Below are positions 1 to 12,257 of a stretch of 64,000 bases of DNA, one piece after another. The first letter of the stretch is position 1; the number at the start of each line of letters is the position of its first letter. The DNA comes from Echria macrotheca (lineage: Eukaryota; Ascomycota; Sordariomycetes; Sordariales; Schizotheciaceae). Where the stretch lies: positions 248,001 to 312,000 of the forward strand of contig MU839827.1 in assembly GCA_030411725.1 (NCBI GenBank), given 5' to 3'. A program made the translations under genes and the position numbers. Under the pieces are notes generated by a model. It was not told where the DNA came from and did not search any database. It saw nothing but the letters and a program-made list of their open reading frames with translations.

Positions 1-206
1 GGGGATTTAGCGACTATTCGATTTCCTGTATTCTACCTACCCTGGATAAAGCAGCTAGAATGGGAGATATCGCTATGCTCACACAACGCTTGCGCTACCT
101 GTAGCCACCTCGTCAAACTACCAGTGCTCAGATTCTGGCGAAACTGTTCATCTTGAAGAATGGGGGCCCATTTGGACATCAAATATGGGACTAATTCTTC
201 TTGTGC

Positions 207-436
207 GAATCTGGGTCCTTAGCAGGGAATAGATTGTGTGTCAATTGGTGGTACTGGCCCAGCCGGAGTGCTGGGCCAGGTCTATCTATATCTATTCTAT
301 TCCTTTGTTCTGAATGCCTTCATCTTCCTGACTTAGTTGCCTTTGACTCAGTTGCCTGCAAGTAAACAAAGAGTCTAAGACCAGCATCACTGGCGGCCTT
401 TGCCCATCAGGGTGCCTGAATCTTCACAATTCTGTG
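207..436 (+). repeat. Dispersed repeat, copy A
   Basis: This stretch is closely similar, in the same orientation, to 55295-55556. Shared blocks include the run from 'gaatctgggtc' through 'ggtactggcccagccggag' to 'catcagggtgcctg'. Copy B carries two extra insertions, of about 4 and 20 bases. The copies differ mostly by scattered substitutions and small indels, and homology stops abruptly at both ends. No coding potential is visible. It could be a fragment of a larger transposable element or of a non-autonomous element. Confidence 0.8.
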
Positions 437-1070
437 CCACTCGGCTACGGCTGATGCAATTTAGCATGCCGTGGTGCAGATTGCCGAATGTTGTATTTGG
501 GGGTGAGCAAAGCCAAAACAGGACTCTTTGAGTCTGTGAGCAGTGAGCAGATCGGGGCAAAGACCTCGAGAACCCTGTCCCTTCCCTCAGGGACTCGGGG
601 CTGTTGGAAACGACCTTCAAATCCATCTCACCGACTACATCGTGTACGGATGAAAGCTATGGTAGGATGAGATTCATACCTGGCGTAGAACTCGCCTCAA
701 GTATACCAGATAAAGAAGTTTATTTGCTTGTGTAATGACCCATATTGCGTGACCAGCTCAGAGGTCTGCATATCGGATTTAACGCAATACATCCAGTGCA
801 GTGTCGTTGAACAAACCTATTAGACTTGAACTTAGAGAGACTATGATGCTATAAACGCTCTGGTGTTCTGCTGGTCGGCCTCGATGTGCGGCCTGGTCCC
901 CTCCGTTGACGATAACCCTCTCCTTCCTTTAGTCTGAGATGGTTGAGCCACCTAGCACCAGATTGTCCAATTCCTCAAGCAAGACATGCCCAATTCTCTA
1001 CCAAAAGCAACAGATATCATTCATACCATATAATTCCAATCTAGCTCCGACAGTCTCAACCAATCTGAGC
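437..1070. other. Non-coding stretch downstream of the regulator gene
   Basis: I see no supported gene here. It would contain the 3' untranslated region of the minus-strand regulator that ends at 1071. The only open frames are short and lack recognisable content. Confidence 0.5.
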
Positions 1071-2917
1071 TCAACCAAGCGCCATCAACACCAAACCAAA
1101 CAAAACCACCTCACACCCCCCAAGAAACCCCTCCGCTTCGAATCCACCACCACAGTCCCCACTACACAAAAGTAGGCATAATCCCCGCCGACTAATCGCC
1201 CCCGTCAACCGCGCATTATAATCCCCCCCACCGGTCCCAACCCCATCACCCAAATCATCCCCCGCCCAAACCGCCTCCAACAGTCTCCGCACATGATTAA
1301 ACGACCTCGACCCATCCCCCCTCTCCGTCCTACTCACCAAATCCAAAATCGCAGCGCGCTGCTCATCAGACCGCGCCTCACACCCAAAGATGAATACGGG
1401 AAACTGTCTGTCACACGTTTCGAGGTGGGGGATTAGACTAAACGCGCGGTCGACGTGTTTCTGTGTACGGGACCGCCGGGCGGCGGCCGGTTGGAATTCG
1501 GCTGCTGCTGCTGCTGCTGCGCGGTTGAGGTAGACTAGCGTTGCGAGCTGGTAGAGTTCTAGCACTGACGAAGAATCAGGCGTGGGACTGGTGGTGGGGA
1601 GAATGGTGGAGAGGTCGAGGGTGCAGATGCGGAAGTCGAGGATGTTGAGGTAGGATTTGTGGTCGTCGTCGTCGTCTGTGTCTGTACCTGTAGCGGTGGT
1701 CGAGGGAGAGGAAGAGGAAGAGGAAGAAGGGGGGTCGATAGGCACCGCGTCGCAAACTTCGGCGAGTAGCTGGATCAGAGATAGCGCCGGAGTTGCGGAT
1801 TGGGAGACCTATATTCGATGTGTGAGTTGCGGGTTTGGCCGATATAATCAAGGAAGAAAACAAATTACCGCAACACGGACATCCATGAGCTTGTCACGAT
1901 CAAGAGACTCGGATAGCACACAGGAATAACCAGGCAGGGGCATCGGCGGCGTCGTCCCCCGCCCGCGCTTCCAGTGACGGAGACTGAAATGGGCCAGGAC
2001 GTCATGATAGTAAACCCAGTCCAGCAGGATGGCCAGATCAGCACTGCTGCTCGGACTCGGACGCACCGTATCGAGACCAGCGGTCCGGATCACGTCCTTG
2101 ACGCCGCGGAGGAATACCGTCCATTCGCCAGAGGTACATGAGGACTGATGGATCTGGAATCCATCGAAACACCGTCAGTTTGCCCCTCAAAAACATTTCC
2201 GAGATTCTCAGGGGGCAACACACACCTCAAAAGAACACATCAACATCCCCGCAGCAACATGCTGCACCGCCTCAACCATCCCAATCGGCCTCCCGGCACT
2301 CCCAACAACACCCAGCGCCCTCAGCGCAGCAATCTTGAGCTCAAAAGCCTGCCCGTGCACGCCCTGGCGGTGCAAAGACGAGAACGCCAGCAACGCCAAC
2401 AGCACGGCCTTGGCGCTGGGCGTGTTCCTCCCGCCGTCCGCCAGCGCCGTGCGGATCAGCGCGTCGCCGAGCTCGGCGGGGTCATGCCCGAGGATGGCGA
2501 GTGACCGCGACGCGGCAAGTTGGAAGTGCTCGAGGAGTTCTTGGTCGTTTGTGGCTAGGATTGCTGGGTTCCATTCTAGTGGGATGTCTAGGATTTGGTG
2601 GGTGTGGCCTTTTATGGTCAGCAGGTTTCGGACAATAGGAGTACAGACTTACCGTAGTGCGCTTCCATGTCCTGATGCTTGACGTGAACGAGCCGTGTTG
2701 TTGGGCGAGTCGGTGTGTTGTTCATGTCGTTGTTGTCGTCGTCGTTGTCCCCCTTTTCTCTTTTTCTAGGAGCGGGCGACTGGCCCACCACCGCTCGCCG
2801 CTTGTCCCCGGCCAGCGGCCACGACAATCGCAGTCCCTGCTTCGGATCTTGTCTCCGGCGACCTGATCTCGATGTTTTCATTTTTGGTCCTGTTCCCCGT
2901 GAGTTTTTTCTCCTCAT
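1071..2917 (-). CDS. Fungal-specific transcription-factor-domain protein lacking a Zn2Cys6 cluster
   Basis: Four exons read on the minus strand: 2917-2653, 2608-2226, 2153-1869 and 1808-1071, about 556 aa, with introns of 44, 72 and 60 bp. The body matches the Fungal_trans_2 family of Zn2Cys6 regulators. Telling segments are GLRLSWP near the N-terminus, MCSFEIHQSSCTSGEWT, LLDWVYYHDVLAHFSLRHW and FIFGCEARSDEQRAAILDL. In relatives GLRLSWP directly follows the DNA-binding cluster. Here it is preceded only by about eight residues after SRSG, and no Cys-x2-Cys-x6-Cys pattern is present upstream. The start could be 2917 or Met at 2881. The C-terminus is longer than expected: the family-like ending (IMPTFV plus stop) lies in another frame near 1155. 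The family acts in the nucleus, but this copy probably cannot bind DNA through a zinc cluster. The target pathway is unknown. Confidence 0.8.
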
Positions 2918-3189
2918 TTCCTTTCACTTGGTCGGTTTTTTGGCGGTCATCAAAACCGGGCGTTCATTGCAAGTAAATATGGATATGCTAGTGTTAGCTA
3001 ATGGCTGAGAAATCAAAGCAAGCAAAGCCTCTGAACAAAACCCCTGCCCGCACTATCGCGCCCCCAACTTGCCTCGTTTCCAATTCTCGGGTTACACAGC
3101 ATACGATCAGTGGAGCCCTTCTAACCGGAAACCGACGCCCCAAGATCTTGGTTCGGCGCCGCGCCGGCTGTTCATTTCTTCTCAAAAAC

Positions 3190-4227
3190 TCATAACCACT
3201 GCCTGTTGCCGAACTGCGACACGAAGTCGCCGCCGTTGCCCTTCTCGATGCTCGCGTTGGCAATCACCTCCCTCATGAGCCCGACGGCGTGTTCCGGCGT
3301 GTCCGGGCCGGCAAAGTGTGGAGCATGCGCCATGAACTTGGCGGCCATGGCGCCCATCTTTTGCTGCTCCTCCTCGGTCACTGGCAAATGTTAGCGCGGC
3401 TTGGCTTTGCCTTTTCTTAAGACAACAGAGAGAAAAAAAAAACCTACAGTGGGCATACTGCCCCACATCGACTGTGCCCGGGGCGACCGAGAGAAACAGG
3501 ACACCGTCTCCCTTGTACTGGGCATTGAACTTGGCCACGACCATGTTGGCCGCCACCTTGCTGATCGAGTACAGCGCCCCCGGGAACATGTCCCACTTGT
3601 TGGTGAAGTCGATATCCGCGAAGCCGCTGCCAACAAGAATAACCTTTTTCGCCCCACCCTTGAGGATGAGCGGTGTGAACAGGTGGAAGAGGTGGATCTG
3701 GCCGAGCACGTTGACCTCGAACAGATCCCTCATCGTCTTGCTGACCTCCTCGGGTCGGTCGGCGCTGCTTTCTGTTAGTTGACTGCCTGAACCGAGAGGG
3801 AGGGAGACAAACAGCTCCCCGATCGGAACGACAGCGTCGATCGGTGAAATGTATCCGGCGTTGGCGATGAGGTAGTCGAGGCCTCCCCCGGTGATCTTGG
3901 CCGTTTCGGCAGCTGCAGCCTATTGATAACGTGAGCGTGTGTTAACCAAGAGATTTATTCTGGTTCTACCTTGAGAGCATCGTAGTCTGTAACGTCGGCT
4001 TGGAGGATGTGGAGGTTGGACCGCGTCTTCAGATCGGCGTCCTCAGACACCTTCTTGTCCGTCTCGGCCTTGTTCCTGACGAGCCCGACGACGATGTTCT
4101 GCGGATCGCTCGAGTATTGACGGAGGAACTCGTACTACCAAAGCCTGTTAGGCTCGCCTCACGTTCGGTTTGTGGTGTAACCTACCCCGATGCCCCTGGA
4201 AACCCCGGTGATGACGAAGGAAGGCAT
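3190..4227 (-). CDS. Short-chain dehydrogenase/reductase (SDR)
   Basis: Five exons on the minus strand: 4227-4186, 4134-3970, 3919-3813, 3767-3448 and 3380-3190, giving 274 aa. Introns are 45-67 bp. Hallmarks of classical SDRs are present: the nucleotide-binding TGVSRGIG at residues 7-14, split by the first intron; the NAG motif; a catalytic YSISK; and an upstream serine in ILVGS. The enzyme should be a soluble NAD(P)-dependent oxidoreductase with a Rossmann fold. The substrate cannot be read from the sequence. The gene lies upstream of, and in the same direction as, the zinc-cluster-less regulator. Its promoter region is shared head-to-head with the transhydrogenase gene. The start is fixed by the glycine motif lying at the extreme N-terminus. 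Confidence 0.9.
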
Positions 4228-6153
4228 TGTGATGGCGAAAGTGTGATGATGTTCAAAGCCGTATTTAACTGGATTCTAATAGACCTGGAGACTGCAAACC
4301 CAGAAAACATAGTCCACAGGGCTGCTGCCCTTATATACCCAGATGGGAGGGCGTGAACGAGGCACACAAGCTTCTGTTCTCGACACGAACAAACCTTCTG
4401 AGTTTCCAAAATTGGCCAGACTATTCTGTTTGCTTCTCAATTAGAAAGCCCAATTCAACTCATTGTCTGCCGTTTGCGGACTAGCTTATGTGAGAGTTGC
4501 CCAAAATTCGAATCGGAGATAGACCCGCAGCCTATCCGGGTCGGATGCACCCCTGACCCGCGGGCTGAGCCGTAACGAAACTTGCCCAGAGTAAAACCCG
4601 GAGAGGAACCTACATCTGCTCCACATCTTACCATGCATCACGACAACCCAGCCGATTGGTAGTGATCCGACGTCTGGAACGGTGACGGTCTAGACCTTGG
4701 CTGAGTTTCCAATCGTCCATCGGAAAGATGGTTGGACCGGTCGATACTGTTGAAGATGTGTGCTGCTTTGTCATGTATGCTTCGTGAAAGTTGCCCTACT
4801 TGCGAGCAGCCTTACGCTCTCACCACATGTCAGCAAAGTTTCCTTGAAATGGCTCACCAATACATCTGGTCTATACGCCTGAAGTTTGCTGTCGACCCAA
4901 CCATTGGAATGTCTGAGACGCTTCCTCTCTTTGAACTATCGAGATGTTGCAGCATGTGAGCCTGATTGTCGAGACAAACTCTTCCATGTGGCGTGCAGGA
5001 ATCCCGTCAGTCAACTCTCCATCAGGACAGAGCTTCGTTGACGGTACCCGGACAGTGTCCGGACTGTGCCGAGAAAGAGTGAGGACCGCGGACCCGCCCC
5101 GAGCGGGGCGAGCCGATAAATCCGGGCCGAGTGGAGATAAATCCGCGGTCATTTCATGCCTTTGTCAGCAACTCCATGTTTTAGACAACCTCGTGCCATG
5201 CGTATCCGCCATGATTGATGTTTTACGCAGATAAGAAATAGATTACAATGTCTTGGCCGACTTGCCACGGTAGACTGCGGCCGATCCTACCGTAGCTTTG
5301 CTCTTTCAGCAGTTCTGCCAGTCGCTACTAAAAGCCCTAGAGTCGCCAAGACAAGCGGACTTCCACCTGCGGTTTGCAACAAACAACTCATTCCATGGCC
5401 TATTCGTCCGTCATACAAAACCCTAACCCGCTTGCGACCACAGTCGCACAAAAGCCGACTTGTGCACTGCCGTCTTGCAACGTTATCGGCTTCGCACTGG
5501 ATAAAATGCGGCCGGACTGATGGGCGTCGCGGAAGCGCATGGCAGCGGAGCCAACCAGCCACCGTGCCTTGAGCCTGCGACTCCCCGCATTTTACCCCCG
5601 CACGCGCCGAGACACAGCCAGGAAATTCGTCCATCCCCCGCAACCGCCGTCCCGACTCCCGCCTCTCTGGCTGGTGTGTTCAGCTGCAAGCAATCTCGTC
5701 CCGCATGGCTGCCCGGATATTTTGGCGCCAGGTCTCCTCTGGGCCGGGGGGTCCCAGGCCGTGGAAGCGCTGGAGCGCGTCAAAAGGCGGGGTAAAACAA
5801 GGTCACAGCGACCTCGAAGTGTCACAGGGGTCACCAGGTCGATCACCCCCGCGACTGACCCCTCCCTTCCACACACCGTCGAGACACACTGGCCGTATGC
5901 AACGGGATCAAGGAAGCCAGATGTTTGGCCGGCCGCCTGGAGGGTAGGGCAGGCAGGCACGAGGCGTCGGAGAACCTGGAAGGCCAGCACACCATCTTTG
6001 TTTCTCCTCACTGCGATGTTTTGTGTCGCGGTCTCCCTCAAACATCACCATTTGCTTCTCCCAGCCTTCCTCCCCAGCATACGCTCGTTGCCGGCTACGC
6101 GCATGTGAGTGACGGGAACAAATGACCACGGCCCACCTGGCTCGTCGCCAGCC
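4228..6153. promoter_or_regulatory. Divergent intergenic region between SDR and transhydrogenase
   Basis: This 1.9 kb lies between two gene starts facing away from each other, so it should hold both promoters and 5' leaders. The SDR-proximal part has moderate GC; the part from about 5500 is very GC-rich and pyrimidine-rich. A GTGAGT donor at 6105 with an AG at 6149 could be a leader intron of the transhydrogenase. I see no supported gene; open frames here overlap each other on several strands and look like chance. Confidence 0.5.
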
Positions 6154-9100
6154 ATGATATCCTGGTCCCTCGTCCGGCCCGCCCTGGGCCAAAATGCCTC
6201 TCGTTGCTGTCGACCCGCCGACCGCGTCGCCGCGCACACGGTAGCTCGCGTCCGAGGTGAGAATGCCCGACAAGCGCGGCGTTGGGGGGCTCTGCTGCGG
6301 TGTGGCGACCCGGCAGGCGTCACCACGCTAGCTGCGTTGTCAATTGGTGTCGTCCAAACCCCATCTAACCACTGTTTGTCTCCCACAGACGCCGTTCCCG
6401 CCTGCGCACGCATCGCTGGCTCCGCCGCGGGTGTCCAGAAGGCATGGCACAATACTCTGAATCGTGAGCGGCCGTGCTCGCCGTCGTTTGCCCTCGTTGT
6501 CGCACCCCGGGTCCAGCCGCTACAGCTTGTTCGTCATGCCTCGGTCTTGTCCACCATCCCTCAGCCTCCGGCGCGGGGCTCCTTGGCGTCGTACTCGACA
6601 GAGTCGACGACGGTCTTGCCTCCCACGACCCCATATGCCCAGTTGACTGTCGGCGTGCCGCGTGAGACGTATCCCAATGAGCGCCGTGTTGCCCTGACAC
6701 CACAGAACGTAGCGCTGCTGCTCAAGAAGGGCTTCGCCAAGGTCCTGGTTGAGCGCGGCGCCGGCGCTCAGGCCGATTTCCTCGATGAAGCCTACGAAAA
6801 AGCCGGCGCCAACTTGGTCGACTCGGCCGCCGGTGTCTGGGGAGCTTCGGATATTGTGCTCAAGGTGCGGGGACCCAGTGTCGCCGAGACGGATGGCGTC
6901 AAGGAGGGCCAGACAATCATCAGTTTCTTGCAGCCGGCACAGAACAAGGAGCTGGTCGAAAAGCTTGCCGCTCGAAAGGCCACTTCGTTCGCAATGGACA
7001 TGATTCCCCGTATCTCTAGGGCGCAGGTCTTCGACGCCCTGAGCAGCATGGCCAACATTGCAGGCTACAAGGCTGTGCTGGAGGCATCCAACAACTTCGG
7101 CCGCTTCCTCACGGGTCAAGTCACGGCTGCCGGCAAGATTCCACCTTGCAAAGTCCTCGTCATTGGCGCCGGCGTCGCTGGACTCAGCGCAATTGCAACG
7201 GCCAGGAGACTCGGCGCTATTGTCCGTGGCTTCGATACACGTCCGGCCGCTCGAGAGCAGGTCCAGTCGCTCGGAGCTGAGTTTATTGAAGTTGAGCTCC
7301 AGGAGGATGGCTCCGGTGCTGGCGGTTATGCCAAAGAGATGTCGAAAGAGTTCATCGAGGCTGAGATGAAACTCTTCTCGGAGCAGGCTCGCGAGGTCGA
7401 CATCATCATCACCACCGCTCTTATCCCCGGAAAGCCTGCGCCCAAGCTCATCACCAAGGCCATGGTGGAAATCATGAGGCCTGGCTCCGTCATTGTCGAC
7501 CTTGCGGCCGAAGCTGGCGGTAATTGCGAGAAAACCGAGCCTGGAAAGTTGATCACGTACAACGACGTCAAGATCATTGGTAAGTGGCCCGCTGTTGACG
7601 ATGTGCCTCTCTGACCAGGACAGGCTACACGGATTTCCCGTCGCGGCTCCCCACGCAGTCTTCCACGTTGTACTCCAACAACATTACCAAGTTCCTGCTG
7701 TCCATGGCCCCGAAGGACAAGGAGTTTGGTGTTGATCTGACGGACGAGGTCGTCCGAGGGGCCATTGTCACGAAGAAAGGCGAAATCCTTCCTCCTGCCC
7801 CGAGACCAGCTCCGCCCCCCGCCCCCGCTGCCGCGCCTGCTGCCACAAAGGAGGCCGAGGTTGTTGCTCTGACGCCCTTCCAAAAGACATCTCGTGAGGT
7901 CGCTCTGGTTACTGGCGGAATGGGCACGGCTCTCGCTCTGGGAAAGCTGACAGGACCACTGTTCATGGGTAACGCATTCACCTTTGCCCTGGCGTCGTTG
8001 ATCGGTTACCGCGTTGTGTGGGGTGTCCAGCCTGCTTTACACTCACCCCTGATGAGTGTCACCAACGCCATTTCTGGAATGGTTGGTGTTGGTGGTCTGT
8101 TCATCTTGGGCGGAGGGTACCTACCCCAGACAATTCCCCAGCTGTTTGGTGCCGCTTCCGTGCTATTGGCTTTTGTCAACGTTGCCGGAGGCTTCGTCAT
8201 CACCAAGCGAATGCTGGACATGTTCCGTCGGCCGACTGATCCCCCCGAGTACCCATGGCTTTATGCCGTGCCTGGACTTTTGTTTGGCGGTGGGTTCCTG
8301 GCTGCCGCCTCGACTGGCGCGGCGGGTCTCGTCCAGGCTGGTTACCTCGTCAGCTCCGTTCTTTGCATCACATCCATTTCCGGACTGGCCTCGCAAGCAA
8401 CAGCCCGCATGGGTAACATGCTGGGCATGCTCGGCGTTGGATCTGGTGTGCTGGCTTCCCTGCTGGCGGTTGGATTCTCCCCCGAAGTTCTCACGCAGTT
8501 CGGTGGCCTGGCAGCCCTTGGAGCTCTTGCCGGCTTCTTGATCGGCAAGCGCATCACTCCGACTGATCTTCCGCAAACGGTAGCCGCCCTGCATTCCGTT
8601 GTCGGTCTCGCTGCCGTCTTGACCAGTATTGGTAGCGTCATGGCAGACCTCTCGCATGTCTCTACGCTTCATCTCGTCTCGGCATATCTGGGTGTTCTCG
8701 TCGGTGGTATCACCTTCACCGGCTCGATCGTTGCCTTTTTGAAGCTCGCCGGCAAGATGTCGTCGAAGCCCCTCATCATGCGTGGTCGCCACCTCATCAA
8801 CTCGAGTCTGCTGGCCGGAAACGTGGCCACGATGGGTGCATTTATTACCATGGCTCCTGGATCGCCAATGATCGCTGCCGGTGCGCTTGCCGCCAACACA
8901 GTCCTGTCGTTCCTCAAGGGCTTCACCACCACTGCCGCGATCGGAGGTGCTGACATGCCCGTTGTCATTACCGTACTCAATGCCTACAGTGGTTTTGCGT
9001 TGGTGGCAGAAGGCTTCATGCTTGACAACCCGCTTCTGACAACCGTCGGAGCTCTCATTGGCGTTTCGGGCTCCATCCTTTCCTACATCATGTGTGTCGC

Positions 9101-9812
9101 CATGAACCGGTCCCTCACCAATGTCCTCTTTGGTGGAATAGCGGCGCCCACGGCCTCCGAGTACAAGATAGAAGGCAGCGTAACGCAGACCAACGTGGAG
9201 GACACAGCGGAGGCCCTGACAAACGCCGAATCCGTCATTATTGTTGTTGGGTATGGCATGGCAGTCGCCAAAGCGCAGTACGCCATATCCGACATCACCC
9301 AGATGCTGCGCTCCAAGGGCATTAAGGTCCGCTTTGCGATTCATCCCGTCGCTGGCCGCATGCCTGGTCAATGCAACGTTCTCCTGGCCGAGGCGAGCGT
9401 GCCGTATGACATTGTGCTTGAGATGGATGAGATCAATGATGACTTTGGCGACACGGACGTGACTCTTGTCATTGGTGCCAATGACACTGTCAACCCGATA
9501 GCTCTCGAACCGGGTAGCCCTATCGCCGGTATGCCTGTCCTTCACGCATGGAAGAGCAAGCAAGTTGTCGTGATGAAGCGCAGCTTGGCCAGTGGTTATG
9601 GTGAGTCCCAACGCGTCCGCTGCTTGTAACTCGCTGACACTCTTCTAGCGGATGTCCCGAATCCCATGTTCTATATGCCCGGCACGAAGATGTTGTTTGG
9701 AGATGCCAGAGTCACTACCGAAGGTTAGTCACAAGCTCGGTTATAAAAGAGTGGCAGTACTGACAGATCTCCAGCGATCAAAGCCGCCGTTGAGGCGAGG
9801 CTCAAGACTTAG
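6154..9812 (+). CDS. NNT: NAD(P) transhydrogenase, mitochondrial (fused alpha-beta, proton-pumping)
   Basis: Five exons: 6154-6256, 6389-7579, 7624-9600, 9649-9723 and 9775-9812, about 1127 aa. The enzyme couples hydride transfer from NADH to NADP+ to proton flow across the inner mitochondrial membrane. Domain order is dI, dII, dIII as in animal NNT. dI, the NAD-binding AlaDH/PNT part, runs from about residue 118 with [15 protein letters not shown] and [10 protein letters not shown] Pro/Ala-rich linker follows, then a long multi-helix membrane part from about residue 520. dIII, the NADP(H)-binding part, starts near residue 950 with [11 protein letters not shown] and GANDTVNP. The first 90 or so residues are basic with few acids, consistent with a mitochondrial presequence. 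The 132-bp first intron is a multiple of three and could be read through, but it has a CTAAC branch and a strong acceptor, so I take it as spliced. The exact N-terminus is the least certain part. Confidence 0.93.
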
Positions 9813-11113
9813 AAGGAGGATCCACACGCATGTAAAGACCGGCCGACCGTATATAACCGCATGTTTTCCACCGCTTGGTTCCGCCTGCTAGATCATCATT
9901 TGCATGCATTCCGTTGTCGGATACCATATTCTCTAGAGGAGACGCTTGCGCTTGTAAGCAGATTCGTTGCATTGCAGGCTGGCATTTTGATGTTGTCTTC
10001 AGCCACAGCTATGTGTGGCTTGATTCATTTCGAGGATATTGGAAATATTGGAGGATTTAGTCGTTAGTTATTCATGTTGCTTTTCCATCGCCGATGTCGA
10101 AGTGCCTTGCTTGATGTCGCGTGACAGCATGAAAGATGGACTTGCCTGCACAACATTTTCGTCCTAGGTGTAGACCTCAGCCCCTTGGTAATATCTAACG
10201 CCGCACAGCAGCCCAGAGAACATGGATAGGTGCGTATTCTTGATCTTTCTTTCTCAGCACCTGGGAGTCTGGAGACAGTGTTGCGATCGGGGCTTGCTGA
10301 TGAGTCTTCGATCGGGGAGTTGGCGCAGCTCTGTCTTGCCTCAACCTATAAGCGGATATCTGTTAGCTCATCAGGCCGTCCAGCAAGCAAGTCCGAACTT
10401 GACGCGAGTGTGATCATTGTTCCAACTATCGCAAAGATGGTGGAATCTCGATCCGAGGCAATCAACCAAGACGCACCTTCTTCCACCATATATGGATCGT
10501 CCTTTCCGCTAGCTTTGTTGATCTAGATATACCTGGGTATCGGCATGGGCGAACATTGAGGACTGTTGAGACACTTGGATCAGCCACTTGGTCTGAGATG
10601 CTTTGAATCGGTGACTGAACATCAACAAAGACGATAAGGCATCGGAAGAGTGCCTCAGTTTGTCCACAGTCTCGGACATCTAACCCTTCCCACCACAACA
10701 TGATCCGTTGCTAGGCTCAACCTTAAGTGCCAGAGTGGTAAACGAAACACATGTGTGAATGGCTGGTGGTCTGCAGAACTCCGATCTTTGTTGGAACCGC
10801 TAACTGAAGATCCACGCCAGGTTTCTCGCTCTCGAACGAATACGGAAGGAACGACATAGTGAACCTGACTCTGGACCCACCGCGCCTCAATTTCAAGGCT
10901 CTTATCCCAAACTCTTCTTTCCTCCGGAAACTTCAACCTTTCCAAAACGTAGCTCAGTCTTTTTGTCTCCCGGGACTCTTCTCTTGGATTGATCTTCCAC
11001 CAGGAACGATTATTTCCTCTTCTTTGGTCGCGATAGCTTCTAACCTCACAACTCCAGAACATTGAATCTGTCAGCATCCATCTCCTTTACAGTGTTTCGA
11101 TCGCCGAGCCACC
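9813..11113. other. Intergenic region between transhydrogenase and unknown gene
   Basis: Both flanking genes point right, so this should hold the transhydrogenase 3' UTR and the promoter of the next gene. No coding sequence with recognisable content or consistent splice sites is visible. Confidence 0.5.
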
Positions 11114-12257
11114 ATGTCGGACAGCGCCCACTCGTCGCCGACCTTTCCCACCCCTCGCCGAACGCGCAAGGCCCAGTTGTGCAACATGATGATGCGCCCT
11201 TTGCTGGAGAATGGCCTCGGCCATTTTGATATCGGCGAAACCGAGAAGACAATCGCCGAGATGGCCCAGAATGTCTGCGATGCTCTGCTGCATCTAGATG
11301 CCGTTCCCGAGCTCATCTCAACCGAGTTGTTCTCGCTGCTCGTCTACCAGACGATCTACCGACTCGCAGGTGCGTTTTTTCACGGCGTGTCCTACAACTG
11401 TACCTAGCTAACGATTAATAGGTGTTCCCTTCCCGTGGGAAATGGAACTCGACGACGCGGCAAAGAACCAGGTCGACTCGGTCTCGCAGCAATACACAAA
11501 CTACAACCTCCAGCAGACTCAAGGAAAGTTCCAAGCAATTGAGGTGGTCAGAGAAATACTCTCCAAGTTCCCCAATCTGACAAATGGAGACCCGAGTCTG
11601 CACAAAAGCCTCAGCTACCGCCCCCAGCGCCAGGCTACCACCTGGGACAACTTCGGTCTGCAGCCGATGACGACGCGTCACTCCTCTCCTGATATTGATA
11701 TCAACCTGAGCGACCAGCCGACGAACCTGATCGAATTCGATGCCCCCATCGACGCGTCTCTACAGATGTATATGGCGTTCGACACTTACATATGTCCCCG
11801 GTTCAGAACATCCGAGGCAACCAGAATCAGCGCCTGGCAGATGGTTCTTCCCGCCTGGAATTTCACAAGCACGGTCGGTCCGTTCCAGGTTGCTCTGCCC
11901 AATGAGGAGTGGACCTACAACTACATGCTCCGGGATGCCAATGTTTGGGCTGCGTTTGAACGCCTTGTCGAGGGCCGTGGCTGTATCGTCTGGCTTGAGG
12001 ACTCGCCGCGCGGACGCCTGACCAAGCTTGTGGTGGGCTTGAACCACAGCCGCGAGATCAACAAGAGAACGGCCGCTTGGATGGCCGCGCTGTGGATGGA
12101 CATTGCTGAGTGGCGCCAGCACGTGTGCCGTGGAATCACCGGCATCATGATCCACCCCGGCGTCCAGGAGGTCGCAGAGCGAAGCGCCGAGTCGAATGAG
12201 TCTCTCCGGGCTCGTTTCCATCGTCTGCGCGATACCCGTCCGGGCGCTGCCAAATAA
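11114..12257 (+). CDS. Conserved-looking hypothetical protein, 363 aa
   Basis: Two exons, 11114-11369 and 11422-12257, separated by a 52-bp intron with GTGCGT, CTAAC and TAG. The frame closes exactly at 363 aa. I do not recognise the family. The protein has no signal peptide or membrane segment and is rich in Trp and aromatic residues in its second half (e.g. WQMVLPAWNF, WMAALWMDIAEWRQHV). The N-terminal 20 residues are basic and Ser/Pro-rich. The even amino-acid composition and clean intron argue for a real, probably cytosolic or nuclear protein. No function can be assigned. Confidence 0.8.

Noticed and set aside
8163..9611. 482-codon minus-strand open frame opposite the transhydrogenase
   Set aside because: Antisense shadow of a strongly codon-biased gene; no recognisable protein.
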